Shown: positions 8,914-18,864 of the stretch, piece after piece
Numbering within the stretch: position 1 is the first letter of the stretch
How the letters are laid out: each line of letters starts with the position of its first letter
Assembly: GCF_013387485.1 (NCBI RefSeq)
Contig: NZ_JABBXB010000006.1
Coordinates: 161,522-225,521 of the forward strand
Source: Stenotrophomonas sp. SAM-B
GTDB taxonomy: Bacteria > Pseudomonadota > Gammaproteobacteria > Xanthomonadales > Xanthomonadaceae
Direction of reading: 5' to 3'
DNA length: 64,000 bases
Translations under genes and position numbers: made by a program
The notes under the pieces: model-generated
Told to the model about the DNA's origin: nothing
Seen by the model: the letters and a program-made list of their open reading frames with translations, nothing else
Databases searched by the model: none

Positions 8914-8936
8914 AGCCACGCATGGCGTGGCTCTAC
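8914..8936. repeat. GTAG-type palindromic element (AGCCACGC class)
   Basis: AGCCACGCATGGCGTGGCT is an 8-bp perfect stem with an ATG loop, followed by CTAC, the reverse complement of GTAG. The same palindrome recurs at 47271-47293. It lies between the DUF4159 and MoxR genes, inside the presumed operon, ending 21 bases before the MoxR start codon. Confidence 0.75.
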
Positions 8937-8957
8937 ACCGATCTCTGCGAGTGCCTT

Positions 8958-9941
<984 letters not shown>

Positions 9942-9951
9942 TCCACACGCC

Positions 9952-10848
9952 GTGAGCCGCAACGCACCGATCGCGATCCCCGCCGATGTCCGCAGCCGCC
10001 TGAGGGCACTGCGGCTGCTGCCGCGCCGTGCGCGGGGTGCACACGGGATCGGCCAGCACGCCAGCCGCAGTCGTGGCGCCGGGCTGGAGTTTGCGCAGTA
10101 CCGCGCCTATGAGCCCGGCGATGAGCTGCGGCAGATCGACTGGAAGCTCTACGCGCGCTCGGACCGCTTCTTCGTCCGCGAATCCGAGCGCGAAAGCCCG
10201 ATCACGCTTTGGGTACTGCTTGATGCCACCGCCTCGGCGGGCCAGAGCGATCGCGCGCGACCGGACTGGTCGCGGCTGGACCACGCCTGCGCCACCGCCG
10301 CCTGCCTGGTCGAACTGGCCCTGCAGCAGAGCGACCGCTTCGGCGTGATCGTCCTGACCGGCGAAGGCGTGCACCTGGTGCCGGCCGGCCATGGCCCACG
10401 CCAGCGCGACCGCGTGCATCTGCTGCTGCGCCGGGTGCAGGCCAGCGGCAGGTGGCCGCCGGTCACGGCACTGGCACCGATCTGGGAGCGCGTGCAGGCC
10501 GGCGACCTGCTGGTCGCGCTGGGCGACGGTTTCGACGAGGCCGGCATCGTGCTGCTGGAGCGGCTCGCCGCTGCGCGCCGCGAGGTGCTGCACCTGCAGC
10601 TGCTGACCGCCGAAGAGCGCGATTTCCCGTTCACCGACGGCCACCGCTTCCGCGATCCGGAGACCGGCGAAGAACTGCTGGGCGACGGCCGCGCCATCCG
10701 CGCGGATTACCTGGCCCGCTTCGACACGGCGCAGCGCGCATTGCAGGCACGCCTGCAGAGCAGTGGCATCGTGCATGCCACCGGTTATCTCGACCAGCCG
10801 CTGGATCAACCGCTGCGTGTGCTGCTCGGTGCCGGGGGCGGCGCATGA
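9952..10848 (+). CDS. DUF58 domain protein
   Basis: A 298-residue DUF58 protein. The defining motif YRAYEPGDELRQIDWKLYAR is present around residues 45-65, followed by a von Willebrand A-like region (ITLWVLLDATASAG). No signal peptide or membrane helix is visible, so it is probably cytoplasmic and works with the MoxR ATPase. The start is GTG at 9952, 10 bases after the MoxR stop. Its TGA overlaps the ATG of the following gene by four bases (ATGA), meaning translation is coupled. DUF58 proteins of this context are linked to envelope processes and stress, but the exact substrate is not known. Confidence 0.92.
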   Translation: MSRNAPIAIPADVRSRLRALRLLPRRARGAHGIGQHASRSRGAGLEFAQYRAYEPGDELRQIDWKLYARSDRFFVRESERESPITLWVLLDATASAGQSDRARPDWSRLDHACATAACLVELALQQSDRFGVIVLTGEGVHLVPAGHGPRQRDRVHLLLRRVQASGRWPPVTALAPIWERVQAGDLLVALGDGFDEAGIVLLERLAAARREVLHLQLLTAEERDFPFTDGHRFRDPETGEELLGDGRAIRADYLARFDTAQRALQARLQSSGIVHATGYLDQPLDQPLRVLLGAGGGA

Positions 10849-11963
10849 GCCTGCTGTATCCACTTGGCTTGCTGGCACTGGCTGCCTGGCTGGTGCCGCT
10901 GCTGATCCACCTTGCACGCCGGCATCAGTACGCGCCGCTCGACTTCGCCGCCCTGCGCTGGCTGCGGGCCCGGATCCGGCCGCGCCAGAAAATCCGTTTC
11001 GACGAGTGGCCGCTGCTGCTGGTGCGACTGCTGCTGCTCGCCGCACTGGCCCTGCTGCTGGCACGCCCGTTGTTGCACGACGCTGCGGCCGACACCCACC
11101 CGGTCACGGTGGTCGCCCCGGGGCTGGACGGCACTGCCCTGCGCGGGCGGGACGCCACGGGGGACTGGCGCTGGCTGGCCCCGGGTTTCCCGGCACTGGC
11201 CGATGCTGTCCCCGCATCCCCCTCACCGCTGGCCAGCCTGCTGCGCGAGCTGGACCAGACCCTGCCCGCCGGTACGCCACTGACCGTCTACATGCCCGAC
11301 CCGATGCCCGGGCTGGATGGCGAGCGTCCGCGCCTGTCACGCGCCGTGACCTGGCGGCCGGTGCCCCTGGCACCCGCCATCACACGCGCGGCGACGCTGC
11401 CTGAGGTGCAGGTCGGCGCCGGCATCGCCGACGCCGAGCAGCGGGTGCTGGCAGCGATCCAGCGCGCCTGGTCGAATCAACCGCTGTCGCCCGCCCGCGC
11501 CGCGGCCACCGCCCCGGACGATGGCCAGCTCGGCGTGTGGCTTGCCGCTGGACCGTTGCCCACCGCCTGGCAGGGGTGGGTGCAACGGGGCGGCAGTGTG
11601 CTGGTCGCGCCCGGTGCTGCGGGGTCCGGCTGGACGCCGGCCCTGCGCGATGCACAGGGCGCGGTGGTGCTGGAACAACGGCAGGAAGGCAGCGGTCGTC
11701 TGCTGCGCTTCAGCGCAGCGCTGTCGCCGACGGAGCTGCCGGCGTTGCGCGATCCCGGCTTCCCCCGCCAGTTGCTGGCGGTCATCGCGGCACCGGCCGC
11801 ACCCACCCTCGCACCTGCGGCCACACAGGCACCGTTGCGTGGCGCTGCCGCACCGCTCCCCGCACCACGTGAGCTTGCGCCGTGGCTGCTCGCGCTGATC
11901 GTGCTGCTGTTCGCGCTCGAACGGGTGATGGCCACCTCGCCGCGCCGCGGAGCAGGCGCATGA
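10845..11963 (+). CDS. BatA-type membrane protein (N-terminal double transmembrane domain)
   Basis: A 372-residue inner-membrane protein. The start MSLLYPLGLLALAAWLVPLL and the next segment (LLLVRLLLLAALALLLARPL) are the N-terminal double transmembrane unit typical of BatA/BatB-like proteins, with the short basic stretch RRHQYAPLDFAALRWLR between them. The central domain is presumably a degenerate von Willebrand A or amidotransferase-like domain; no MIDAS motif is evident. A C-terminal membrane helix (WLLALIVLLFALERV) closes the protein. The start is fixed by ATGA overlap with the DUF58 gene, and its own stop overlaps the ATG of the next gene, so these genes are translated as a coupled set. 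Confidence 0.85.
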   Translation: MSLLYPLGLLALAAWLVPLLIHLARRHQYAPLDFAALRWLRARIRPRQKIRFDEWPLLLVRLLLLAALALLLARPLLHDAAADTHPVTVVAPGLDGTALRGRDATGDWRWLAPGFPALADAVPASPSPLASLLRELDQTLPAGTPLTVYMPDPMPGLDGERPRLSRAVTWRPVPLAPAITRAATLPEVQVGAGIADAEQRVLAAIQRAWSNQPLSPARAAATAPDDGQLGVWLAAGPLPTAWQGWVQRGGSVLVAPGAAGSGWTPALRDAQGAVVLEQRQEGSGRLLRFSAALSPTELPALRDPGFPRQLLAVIAAPAAPTLAPAATQAPLRGAAAPLPAPRELAPWLLALIVLLFALERVMATSPRRGAGA

Positions 11964-14125
11964 ACCCCATCATCCAGCGCGGCTGGCAGCGCGCGCGCCG
12001 GCGGCAGTGGTGGATCACCGCCGTACTCGCGGTACCGATCGCGCTGGCACTGAGTGCCGTTGCATGGCGGATCGCGGGCTTCGATGCGTTCACCGTGATC
12101 CTGCTGCTGACGTTGCTGGTCGGCGTCGGTCTGGCCACCTGGCGCGCACGCCGGCTCGATCGCCAGTGGCTGGTTCGCCGCCTGGATGAACACCCGATCG
12201 CACAGGACAGTGCCGACCTGCTGTTCGCGACCCCCGACATGTTGAACCCGTTGCAGCGGCGCCAGCGCGCGCATGTCGAGGCGGCACTGCAGTCGCGCCT
12301 GCCCGAGCTGCGACCCCGCTGGCCGTGGCGCTGGGTACTGGCGTCGGCGGTGATGTCAGTGCTGGCCATGGCCCTGGCCTTCGGCTGGCCGCGCGGCCCG
12401 AGCGCAGCGCCGCTGTTCCCCGGCGCGACCGCACCGCCGGCCACACCGGCGCAACCGCCGCAGCTGCGTTCGACGCGGCTGGAGATCACCGCCCCGGCCT
12501 ACACCGGGCAGGCGGTGCGCGTGCAGAACGCGCTGGATGGCAAGGTCGCGCAGGACAGCCGCCTGCACTGGTCGCTGCGCTTCTCCGCGCAGCCGCACAC
12601 CGCCGCCCTGCAGTTCCACGATGGCCAGCGCATCGCGCTGCAGCGCGAGGGCGACCTCTGGACCGCACGGTGGACCGCGACCCGCCCGGTGCTGTACCGC
12701 GTGGTGACCGAGCCCGCCCTGCGCGACACCCGTCTGTACCGGCTGGATGTGGTGCCGGATCGCCCCCCGGTGGTGCGCGTGATCGCCCCGGACCGCAGCC
12801 TCGTGCTGGGCACGCCCGGCCAGCGCCAGTGGCCGCTGCAGTTCGAGGCCACCGATGACCATGGTGTGGTCGCCACCGCGCAGTTGAAGGTCACGTTGGC
12901 CCAGGGCAGCGGTGAGAACATCACCTTCCGCGAGCAGACCTTCACCCTGTCCGGCACCGGGCCGGCGACGCAGCGGCGCTTCGCGCGCACGCTCGATCTC
13001 GGCGCGCTGGGCGCCACCGAAGGCAACGATGTGATCGCGCAGCTGACCGTGCGCGACACCCACGCGCCCACCGCGCAGAGCGCACAGAGCAGCAGCGTCA
13101 TCCTGCGCCTGCCCAGCGCCGCCGAGATCCAGGGCACCGACATGGAGGGCATGGTCAAGAAGACCCTGCCAGCGTACTTCCGCAGCCAGCGCCAGATCAT
13201 CATCGACGCCGAGGCGCTGATCAAACAGCGCCGCCAGCTGCCGGCCGAGGAGTTCGTCAAACGCGCCGATGCGATCGGCGTGGACCAGCGCATCCTGCGC
13301 CTGCGCTATGGCCAGTTCCTCGGTGAGGAAAGCGAGGGCGGGGCCAAGCCGCCACCGACCAGCGACAGCCTGCCCACCAGCGACACGCCGGCGACCCCGC
13401 ATGACGATGATCATGATCACCATGGCGAGCCTGCACAGGCACAGGCCGGCCACGATGATCACGACCATGGCGCACAAACCGACGGCACCGCACCCGTGTT
13501 TGGCAGCGCCACCGATGTGCTCTCCGAGTACGGCCATACCCATGACCACGCCGAGGCCGCCACCCTGCTCGATCCCAAGACGCGCGCCACGCTGAAGGCG
13601 GCGCTCGACCAGATGTGGTCGTCGGAAGGCGAACTCCGCCAGGGCCAGCCCGAGCGCGCCCTGCCCTACGCCTACAAGGCGCTGGGTTTCATCAAGGAAG
13701 TGCAGCAGGCCGAGCGCATCTATCTGGCGCGGGTCGGTCCGGAGCTGCCGCCGATCGATGAAGGCCGGCGCATGACCGGCGATCGCGCCGAGCTGGCCAG
13801 CAGGGCATTGCCGCTGCGTGCGCTGGAAGCCCCCGACCAGGCCATCGTGCAGGTCTGGCAGCAGCTGGCCGATCCCGGCAGCGCGCCCGATCTGGACGCG
13901 CTGACCCAGTGGCTGCGGCGCAATGAAGCGCGGCTGCCGGATCCATTGAGCCTGGCCGCCGCCATCGAAACACTGCGCATCACCCCGGACTGCGCCGACT
14001 GCCATCAGGCCCTGCGCGCGCAGCTGTGGCGTGCCCTGCTGCGGCCGCTGCCGCAGGTGCCTCGTCGCAACGCACCCGATGCCATGGGCCAGCGCTACCT
14101 GGATGCCCTGGAGGCCACCCCATGA
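11960..14125 (+). CDS. DUF4175-like membrane protein with His-rich region and CXXCH
   Basis: A 721-residue protein with two N-terminal membrane helices (around residues 18-57), a further one near residue 130, then a large extracytoplasmic beta-rich region (TRLEITAPAYTGQAV and following), and a helical C-terminal part. This layout fits DUF4175-type proteins found beside MoxR-DUF58 genes. Two features stand out. Residues about 480-520 are rich in His and Asp (HDDDHDHHGE, GHDDHDHG, YGHTHDHAEA). Near the C-terminus C678-A-D-C681-H682 matches a CXXCH heme-attachment pattern. Both could bind metal or heme if the domain is periplasmic, but this is inference. The start overlaps the upstream stop by four bases, and the same holds at the 3' end. 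Confidence 0.8.
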   Translation: MNPIIQRGWQRARRRQWWITAVLAVPIALALSAVAWRIAGFDAFTVILLLTLLVGVGLATWRARRLDRQWLVRRLDEHPIAQDSADLLFATPDMLNPLQRRQRAHVEAALQSRLPELRPRWPWRWVLASAVMSVLAMALAFGWPRGPSAAPLFPGATAPPATPAQPPQLRSTRLEITAPAYTGQAVRVQNALDGKVAQDSRLHWSLRFSAQPHTAALQFHDGQRIALQREGDLWTARWTATRPVLYRVVTEPALRDTRLYRLDVVPDRPPVVRVIAPDRSLVLGTPGQRQWPLQFEATDDHGVVATAQLKVTLAQGSGENITFREQTFTLSGTGPATQRRFARTLDLGALGATEGNDVIAQLTVRDTHAPTAQSAQSSSVILRLPSAAEIQGTDMEGMVKKTLPAYFRSQRQIIIDAEALIKQRRQLPAEEFVKRADAIGVDQRILRLRYGQFLGEESEGGAKPPPTSDSLPTSDTPATPHDDDHDHHGEPAQAQAGHDDHDHGAQTDGTAPVFGSATDVLSEYGHTHDHAEAATLLDPKTRATLKAALDQMWSSEGELRQGQPERALPYAYKALGFIKEVQQAERIYLARVGPELPPIDEGRRMTGDRAELASRALPLRALEAPDQAIVQVWQQLADPGSAPDLDALTQWLRRNEARLPDPLSLAAAIETLRITPDCADCHQALRAQLWRALLRPLPQVPRRNAPDAMGQRYLDALEATP

Positions 14126-15951
14126 GCGAACCGCGCTGGATCCTGATCGCGCTGCTGGCCGTGCTGCTGCTGGCCAGCGCACGTCTGTGCTGGCAGCAGT
14201 GGCGAGGGCCGGTGCGGTCGCGCGGCGTGTTCGTTGGCCTGCTGCTGTTGCAGATCGCGGTCACCGCGCTGCTCTATCTGACCCTGCTGCCGCCGATGCA
14301 GCGCGCGGCCGGGGGTCAGCTCACCGTGCTGACCGCGGCGGCCGATCAGGTGCGCTGGTCGGCCGCGCCCGGCGAGACCGTGGTCGCGCTGCCGGAGGCG
14401 CCAACGGCGGCCGAGGCCCTGCGTGCACCCGACCTGGCGACCGCGCTGCGCCAGCATCCGGGTACCACCTCGCTTCGGCTGATCGGCGATGGCCTGACGG
14501 CCCGCGATCGCGATGTGGCGCTGCCGCGCGGCGTGCGTCTCGCATCGCCCGGCGCACCGCAGGGCTGGATGTCACTGCAGCCGCCGCCGGTCACCGCGCC
14601 CGGTGCGGTGTTCACCGTCGGCGCGCGTGCGCAGGGCGTGCCGGACGCGCGCGCCGAGCTGGTGGATCCGGCCGGCCTGGTCGTCGACCGTGCCACGCCC
14701 GGCGCCGATGGCAGCGTGCACCTTGACGGTGTGGCACGCGTCCCCGGGCAGAGTGTGTTCCGCCTGCGCCTGCTGGATGCCCGCCAGCATGTGGTCGATA
14801 CCCTGGCCGTACCCGTGGACACCGTCGCCGCGGCCACGCCGCGCCTGCTGATCCTGGCCGGTGCGCCAGGCCCGGAGCTCAAGTACCTGCGCCGCTGGGC
14901 CACCGATGCCGGCCTGCGCGTGCAGGCGCAGGCCAATGCGGGCGGTGGGGTATCGCTTGGCGATGCGCCGATCACGCTCGCTGCGGACAGGTTGGCCGAA
15001 ACCGATGTCGTGGTGCTGGATGAGCGCAGCCTGGCTGCACTGTCGGCCACGCAGCGCAGCACGCTGCAACAGGCCATCCGCAATGGGCTCGGCATCCTGG
15101 TCCGTACCAGCGGCCCGCTTGGCGATGGCGCCCGTCAGGTGCTGCGCAGCTGGGGACTGCCCGTCACCGGCGGCAACCAGGCCGCGCCCCTGTCACTGCC
15201 CGCGGATGCCGACGCCGCCCTGCTGCAGGCGCGCCGTGGCCCACAGCGGCCCGCGTCGGACAGCACCGCCTACGTCGAGGAAGCAGACACCGCCTCGCAC
15301 CAAGCCGCGCTGCCGGTGTTGGAGCGGTTGGCCGTGCAGACCGCCGGCGCGACGCCGCTGCTGCACGATGACAAGGGCACGTCGGTCGGCGGCTATCGCG
15401 CCCTCGGACGCGGACGCGTCGCGCTGCTGCCGGTCACCGACAGTTATCGGCTGGTGCTGGCCGGTCGCGACGATCGCCATGCCGAGCTGTGGAGCAGCGT
15501 GCTGGCCAGCATCGCGCGCGCGCTTCCCGCCGCGGAGGCCCCACGCATCGACGCCATCACCCCCTGGGCCGGTGAGCGCATGGCCCTGTGCCACCTGCAG
15601 GCGACCGCGCAGGTGCGTGCACCGGATGGTGCGTTCATTCCACTGCGGATCGATCCGGCCAGCGGTGCGGAGCACTGTGCCGGCTATTGGCCAGCGCAGG
15701 CCGGCTGGCATCAACTGCAGCAGGGCGAGAACCGCCACACGTTCTACGTGTTCGATCCGGCCACCGCGCGACCGCTGCATCGGCAGCAGCTGCGGGAGGC
15801 AACGGCACAGCGTCTGGCTGGCGGCACCGCAGCCGCATCGGTGGGCCTGGTCGAAACGCCGGGCGCACGCTGGCCGTGGCTGTTGGCCTTCGTGCTGGCG
15901 GCAGGGTTGCTGTGGTGGCTGGAGCGGCGGCGGGTGGCGGCGGCTGTCTGA
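14122..15951 (+). CDS. Large membrane protein ending the MoxR-DUF58 cluster
   Basis: A 609-residue membrane protein with two N-terminal helices (WILIALLAVLLLASARLCW and VFVGLLLLQIAVTALLYLTL), a long extracytoplasmic region and one C-terminal helix (WPWLLAFVLAAGLLWWLE) before a basic tail. The middle part (LLILAGAPGPELKYLRRW, then VVVLDERSLAALS and GLGILVRTSGPLG) looks like a glutamine amidotransferase-type fold as seen in large BatA-cluster proteins, without a recognisable catalytic cysteine. Two cysteines occur late (MALCHLQ, EHCAGYW). The start is fixed by ATGA overlap with the DUF4175-like gene. I cannot assign a function; it probably forms a membrane complex with its operon partners. Confidence 0.8.
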   Translation: MSEPRWILIALLAVLLLASARLCWQQWRGPVRSRGVFVGLLLLQIAVTALLYLTLLPPMQRAAGGQLTVLTAAADQVRWSAAPGETVVALPEAPTAAEALRAPDLATALRQHPGTTSLRLIGDGLTARDRDVALPRGVRLASPGAPQGWMSLQPPPVTAPGAVFTVGARAQGVPDARAELVDPAGLVVDRATPGADGSVHLDGVARVPGQSVFRLRLLDARQHVVDTLAVPVDTVAAATPRLLILAGAPGPELKYLRRWATDAGLRVQAQANAGGGVSLGDAPITLAADRLAETDVVVLDERSLAALSATQRSTLQQAIRNGLGILVRTSGPLGDGARQVLRSWGLPVTGGNQAAPLSLPADADAALLQARRGPQRPASDSTAYVEEADTASHQAALPVLERLAVQTAGATPLLHDDKGTSVGGYRALGRGRVALLPVTDSYRLVLAGRDDRHAELWSSVLASIARALPAAEAPRIDAITPWAGERMALCHLQATAQVRAPDGAFIPLRIDPASGAEHCAGYWPAQAGWHQLQQGENRHTFYVFDPATARPLHRQQLREATAQRLAGGTAAASVGLVETPGARWPWLLAFVLAAGLLWWLERRRVAAAV

Positions 15952-16042
15952 CCGCTGCGCGCGATGTCGCATCTGGCCGCTCGTGATTGTCGCTTCCAGC
16001 ACCCAAGGTGTAGCTGATCGCGACTAATGCGCTCTTCAAGCG

Positions 16043-18208
16043 GTGATCACGACACATACGCTTGCCGTTCCCCTGGCCACCCCACAGTCTGCGCGGTTTC
16101 CTGTTCCCCGGTGCGTGCCCGTGTCAGTTCCTCTCTTGGTGATCATGGTCGCCGCGTTCGTACTGGGACCCGGTCGCTACCTGTGGATGCGTGCGTCCAG
16201 CCGCAACGCGCTTTTGCACCTTCGCGCCCAGCCTGACCATCGTTCGCTCGAGGCTGACGAACAGGCGGCACTGTCACCGGTGCAGGCCTCGCTGGGTCAA
16301 TCCGTAGAAGGAGGCGTAAAACGGCTCTCCGGTGCCTACCGCCAGGCCCACCTCTGGTTCCGCGGCGGGATGGCGGCGCACGACCTGATCGAAGGCGTGG
16401 AGGTCGTGTTGCCGTTCGATGCGCGGGACCACCTTGGCGCACATAACGACATGGAGGTGGTGATTTGTGGCGAAAGCGTCATCGTCGTACGCGTGAATGC
16501 CTTCCACCTGCCGGAGGGATACGCACGCGCCCTTCAAGAGCAGGCTGACCTGCTCGGGGATGTAGGCACGGTACCAACCGTCCTGCCTTTTCCTTCCCCC
16601 GCGCAGGTGCTCCTGGAGCGGAATGAGACTACCGAGGAAGTTGCGCTTCGCCGCAGCTGGGCGACGCTATGGCCGTGCCTCGCGGCGGGTATGTCGGCCT
16701 GCCTGGTCTGGTGGATCGCCACGTTCGACATCGGCCGCATGAGCTGGGTGGGTCTGGCTGCCGGCCTGGTTCTGCTCGCCGTAGCGGTGGCCTTGATCCG
16801 GCGCCCCGCCGCGAAGGGCGCCACGCCGGGCCGGGTGCAGCGGGTCCGTGGCGTCTTCCACGTGCTGACACTGCCCAACCCCGGGAACGCCGCAGTTGCC
16901 GAGACCCATCTGCTGATCGGCAGTGATCGACGCCTGGACCTGCCCTTCGAATGGCGCAACTCGAAGAGGCTGGTGTCGGGCCAATGGCTTGAAGCAGAGA
17001 TTTGCCTGGTCGACGGCAAGACCTTGTCGATTGGCTGCGACTGGTCGCGGGTCGATGAGCAACGGCGCTTTCCAGTCACGGGCTGGGCCCGCCTTGCTGT
17101 TCTCTTCGGTGCCGCGATGCTGGCGATGGTCTGGGCGTTGCTGAGCGGGCATGGCCCACTGGACGACGTCCGGCGCGCCGCGTGGTTGTTTTCGGGCAGC
17201 GAATCGCGCGATGACGTCGTCCCCGCGACATTGGTGAACCGCGCCCCTGAACCGGGTGATCATCTCCACGTTCGCGCCCACGGCTATTGCGTGTTGACCG
17301 GCCATGAAGGCGATATGGAGGCAGTGCCGCACAGCGACTGCAGCCGGTTGCGCTGGGACGCCACACCCATGGACGTCCCACAGATAAGGCTGCCTCCTGC
17401 AATTGGCGCTTTGGAGGTCGGCCCGCGGCTTGACACCCACGCGGATCCGTACCGCTCGGTCCCGGAGCGTCAACAAGCAAACGACCCCGTCGCACGGATC
17501 ATCAGCACCGTGCTGATACCCCGTTGGCTGATGGTCGAAGGGTTGTCCCCGTTGGTCGAGCTTGTCGATCGTGCATGCACCGAAGGGCTGCCGGACTGCG
17601 ACGCTGTGTACAACGCGCTGCTGGACATGCCTTGGGCCTTTGTTCCCGCCGGGACCGGGAGCGATGCAACCCTGGCGTGGTCGGACCTGGTCCGCCTGAC
17701 CGCGAGCGGCGCACGTGACACGCCCCTGCGGGTGGAAGAGCGCGAGCTGGAGCTGCTGCGCGGACTGATTCAAGGCCGGGTGGACCAGTACGTGCAGGCA
17801 CAGTTGAAGGCGCTGGTGCCTGCGCTGCAGGAGGCACGGCTTCCAGGCGTGGTGCTCGTGCGCGGTACTTCGGCGTACGACGCGCTGCGCGCCCGTGAAT
17901 CGGCACATGAACGCTGGGAACGGACGCGAATGGAACTATCCCGGCCACGTACCGTCGTGCTATCCGGACAGATCATCGAGCGCGTTGACGACGGGCGAAA
18001 CCTGTACCTGACCATCGACCCTGCCGTGCCGTCCAACCTGGGCATCGCCGGGCTGATCCATACGGTGTGGTGGATCCTGGCCTTGCTGCTGGTCTGCTGG
18101 CACGGTCGGTGGTTGATTCTCCGCACCTCGCCGGCGCTGGAGCGTTCCGCAGCGCTCGCCGAGGACATTGCCAGTCGCCGCCCGCCCGGCGGGTGGGAGC
18201 GGGAATGA
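16043..18208 (+). CDS. IgaA/UmoB-type intracellular growth attenuator protein
   Basis: A protein of up to 721 residues with the layout of IgaA: an N-terminal membrane helix (residues about 27-46), a cytoplasmic domain, a helix pair (about 203-255), a second cytoplasmic domain, a helix near 350-368, a roughly 300-residue periplasmic domain with four cysteines, and a last helix near 668-690 (IHTVWWILALLLVCWHGRWL). Length is very close to enterobacterial IgaA (about 710). In enterics IgaA is an inner-membrane brake on the Rcs envelope-stress phosphorelay. The start is uncertain: GTG 16043 has no clear ribosome site, and a GTG about 26 codons later would bring the first helix to the N-terminus. 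Ninety-one bases follow the MoxR cluster. No Rcs genes are in view. Confidence 0.7.
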   Translation: MITTHTLAVPLATPQSARFPVPRCVPVSVPLLVIMVAAFVLGPGRYLWMRASSRNALLHLRAQPDHRSLEADEQAALSPVQASLGQSVEGGVKRLSGAYRQAHLWFRGGMAAHDLIEGVEVVLPFDARDHLGAHNDMEVVICGESVIVVRVNAFHLPEGYARALQEQADLLGDVGTVPTVLPFPSPAQVLLERNETTEEVALRRSWATLWPCLAAGMSACLVWWIATFDIGRMSWVGLAAGLVLLAVAVALIRRPAAKGATPGRVQRVRGVFHVLTLPNPGNAAVAETHLLIGSDRRLDLPFEWRNSKRLVSGQWLEAEICLVDGKTLSIGCDWSRVDEQRRFPVTGWARLAVLFGAAMLAMVWALLSGHGPLDDVRRAAWLFSGSESRDDVVPATLVNRAPEPGDHLHVRAHGYCVLTGHEGDMEAVPHSDCSRLRWDATPMDVPQIRLPPAIGALEVGPRLDTHADPYRSVPERQQANDPVARIISTVLIPRWLMVEGLSPLVELVDRACTEGLPDCDAVYNALLDMPWAFVPAGTGSDATLAWSDLVRLTASGARDTPLRVEERELELLRGLIQGRVDQYVQAQLKALVPALQEARLPGVVLVRGTSAYDALRARESAHERWERTRMELSRPRTVVLSGQIIERVDDGRNLYLTIDPAVPSNLGIAGLIHTVWWILALLLVCWHGRWLILRTSPALERSAALAEDIASRRPPGGWERE

Positions 18209-18248
18209 ACGGTGGTGAGAGGCCAGGCCCTGCTGGGCGCGTTCAACG

Positions 18249-18713
18249 CTACGGCAGTGGCGTCGGGCACCCACCCTGCTGCGCACACACCTCCATGGCG
18301 CGACGCTGTTCTTCCTCGGTGAGTTCCGGCGGAGGGCGGGCGGTCGCGGACTGGATCTGCGCGGGCCCGCCAGTGAGCTTGCTCACGCCCTGCGCCGCCT
18401 TGGCCAATCCCTGGTTGATGCCCATCATCAGATAACCGCCACTCATGCTGACCTGCTCGGGCGACGGCGGCTCGCTCCAGGTGCGGCTGAAGCGATTGGG
18501 CTGCACCTGCACCGGATTCTTGAAGCGGTACAGATCCAGCGGTTCGTCGTCGGGCTTGAGCGCACGCACCTCGCCCAGCGTGGTGACCTCCCCCTGCGCT
18601 GTCGCGGGCGGTGGCTCCACCGGCTCGGGTGCGGCGGCCTGCTGGGCCTGTGCGGCGGCACCCAGCAGCAGGCCGGCCAGCAGCGCGGCGCCTTGATGTC
18701 CACGTAATGCCAC
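18249..18713 (-). CDS. Secreted hypothetical protein
   Basis: A 154-residue protein read from GTG 18713, chosen because GGAG lies five bases upstream and the product then begins with a signal peptide (MALRGHQGAALLAGLLLGAA, cleavage near AQAQQ). The mature part starts with a Pro/Glu-rich linker, has a conserved-looking RTWSEPPSPEQVSMSGGYLM segment, and ends with two cysteines (EVCAQQGGCPTPLP). It looks like a small periplasmic protein of the Xanthomonadaceae; no enzymatic motif is seen. It is convergent with the IgaA-type gene and divergent from the helicase gene across 151 bases. Function unknown. Confidence 0.75.
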   Translation of the reverse strand: MALRGHQGAALLAGLLLGAAAQAQQAAAPEPVEPPPATAQGEVTTLGEVRALKPDDEPLDLYRFKNPVQVQPNRFSRTWSEPPSPEQVSMSGGYLMMGINQGLAKAAQGVSKLTGGPAQIQSATARPPPELTEEEQRRAMEVCAQQGGCPTPLP

Positions 18714-18864
18714 AGCGACTCCATCCGTGTTTGGTTGCGGGCTGATCTCAAGGATACGGAGGCCGGTGTCAGATTTCGTTGATGGCAGCTGTCCAGGCGA
18801 CGCCGGCATGCACTGAACCATTCACCCGCGCGCACCCCGATGTCTCAGACGTTGAGACGCGGTC

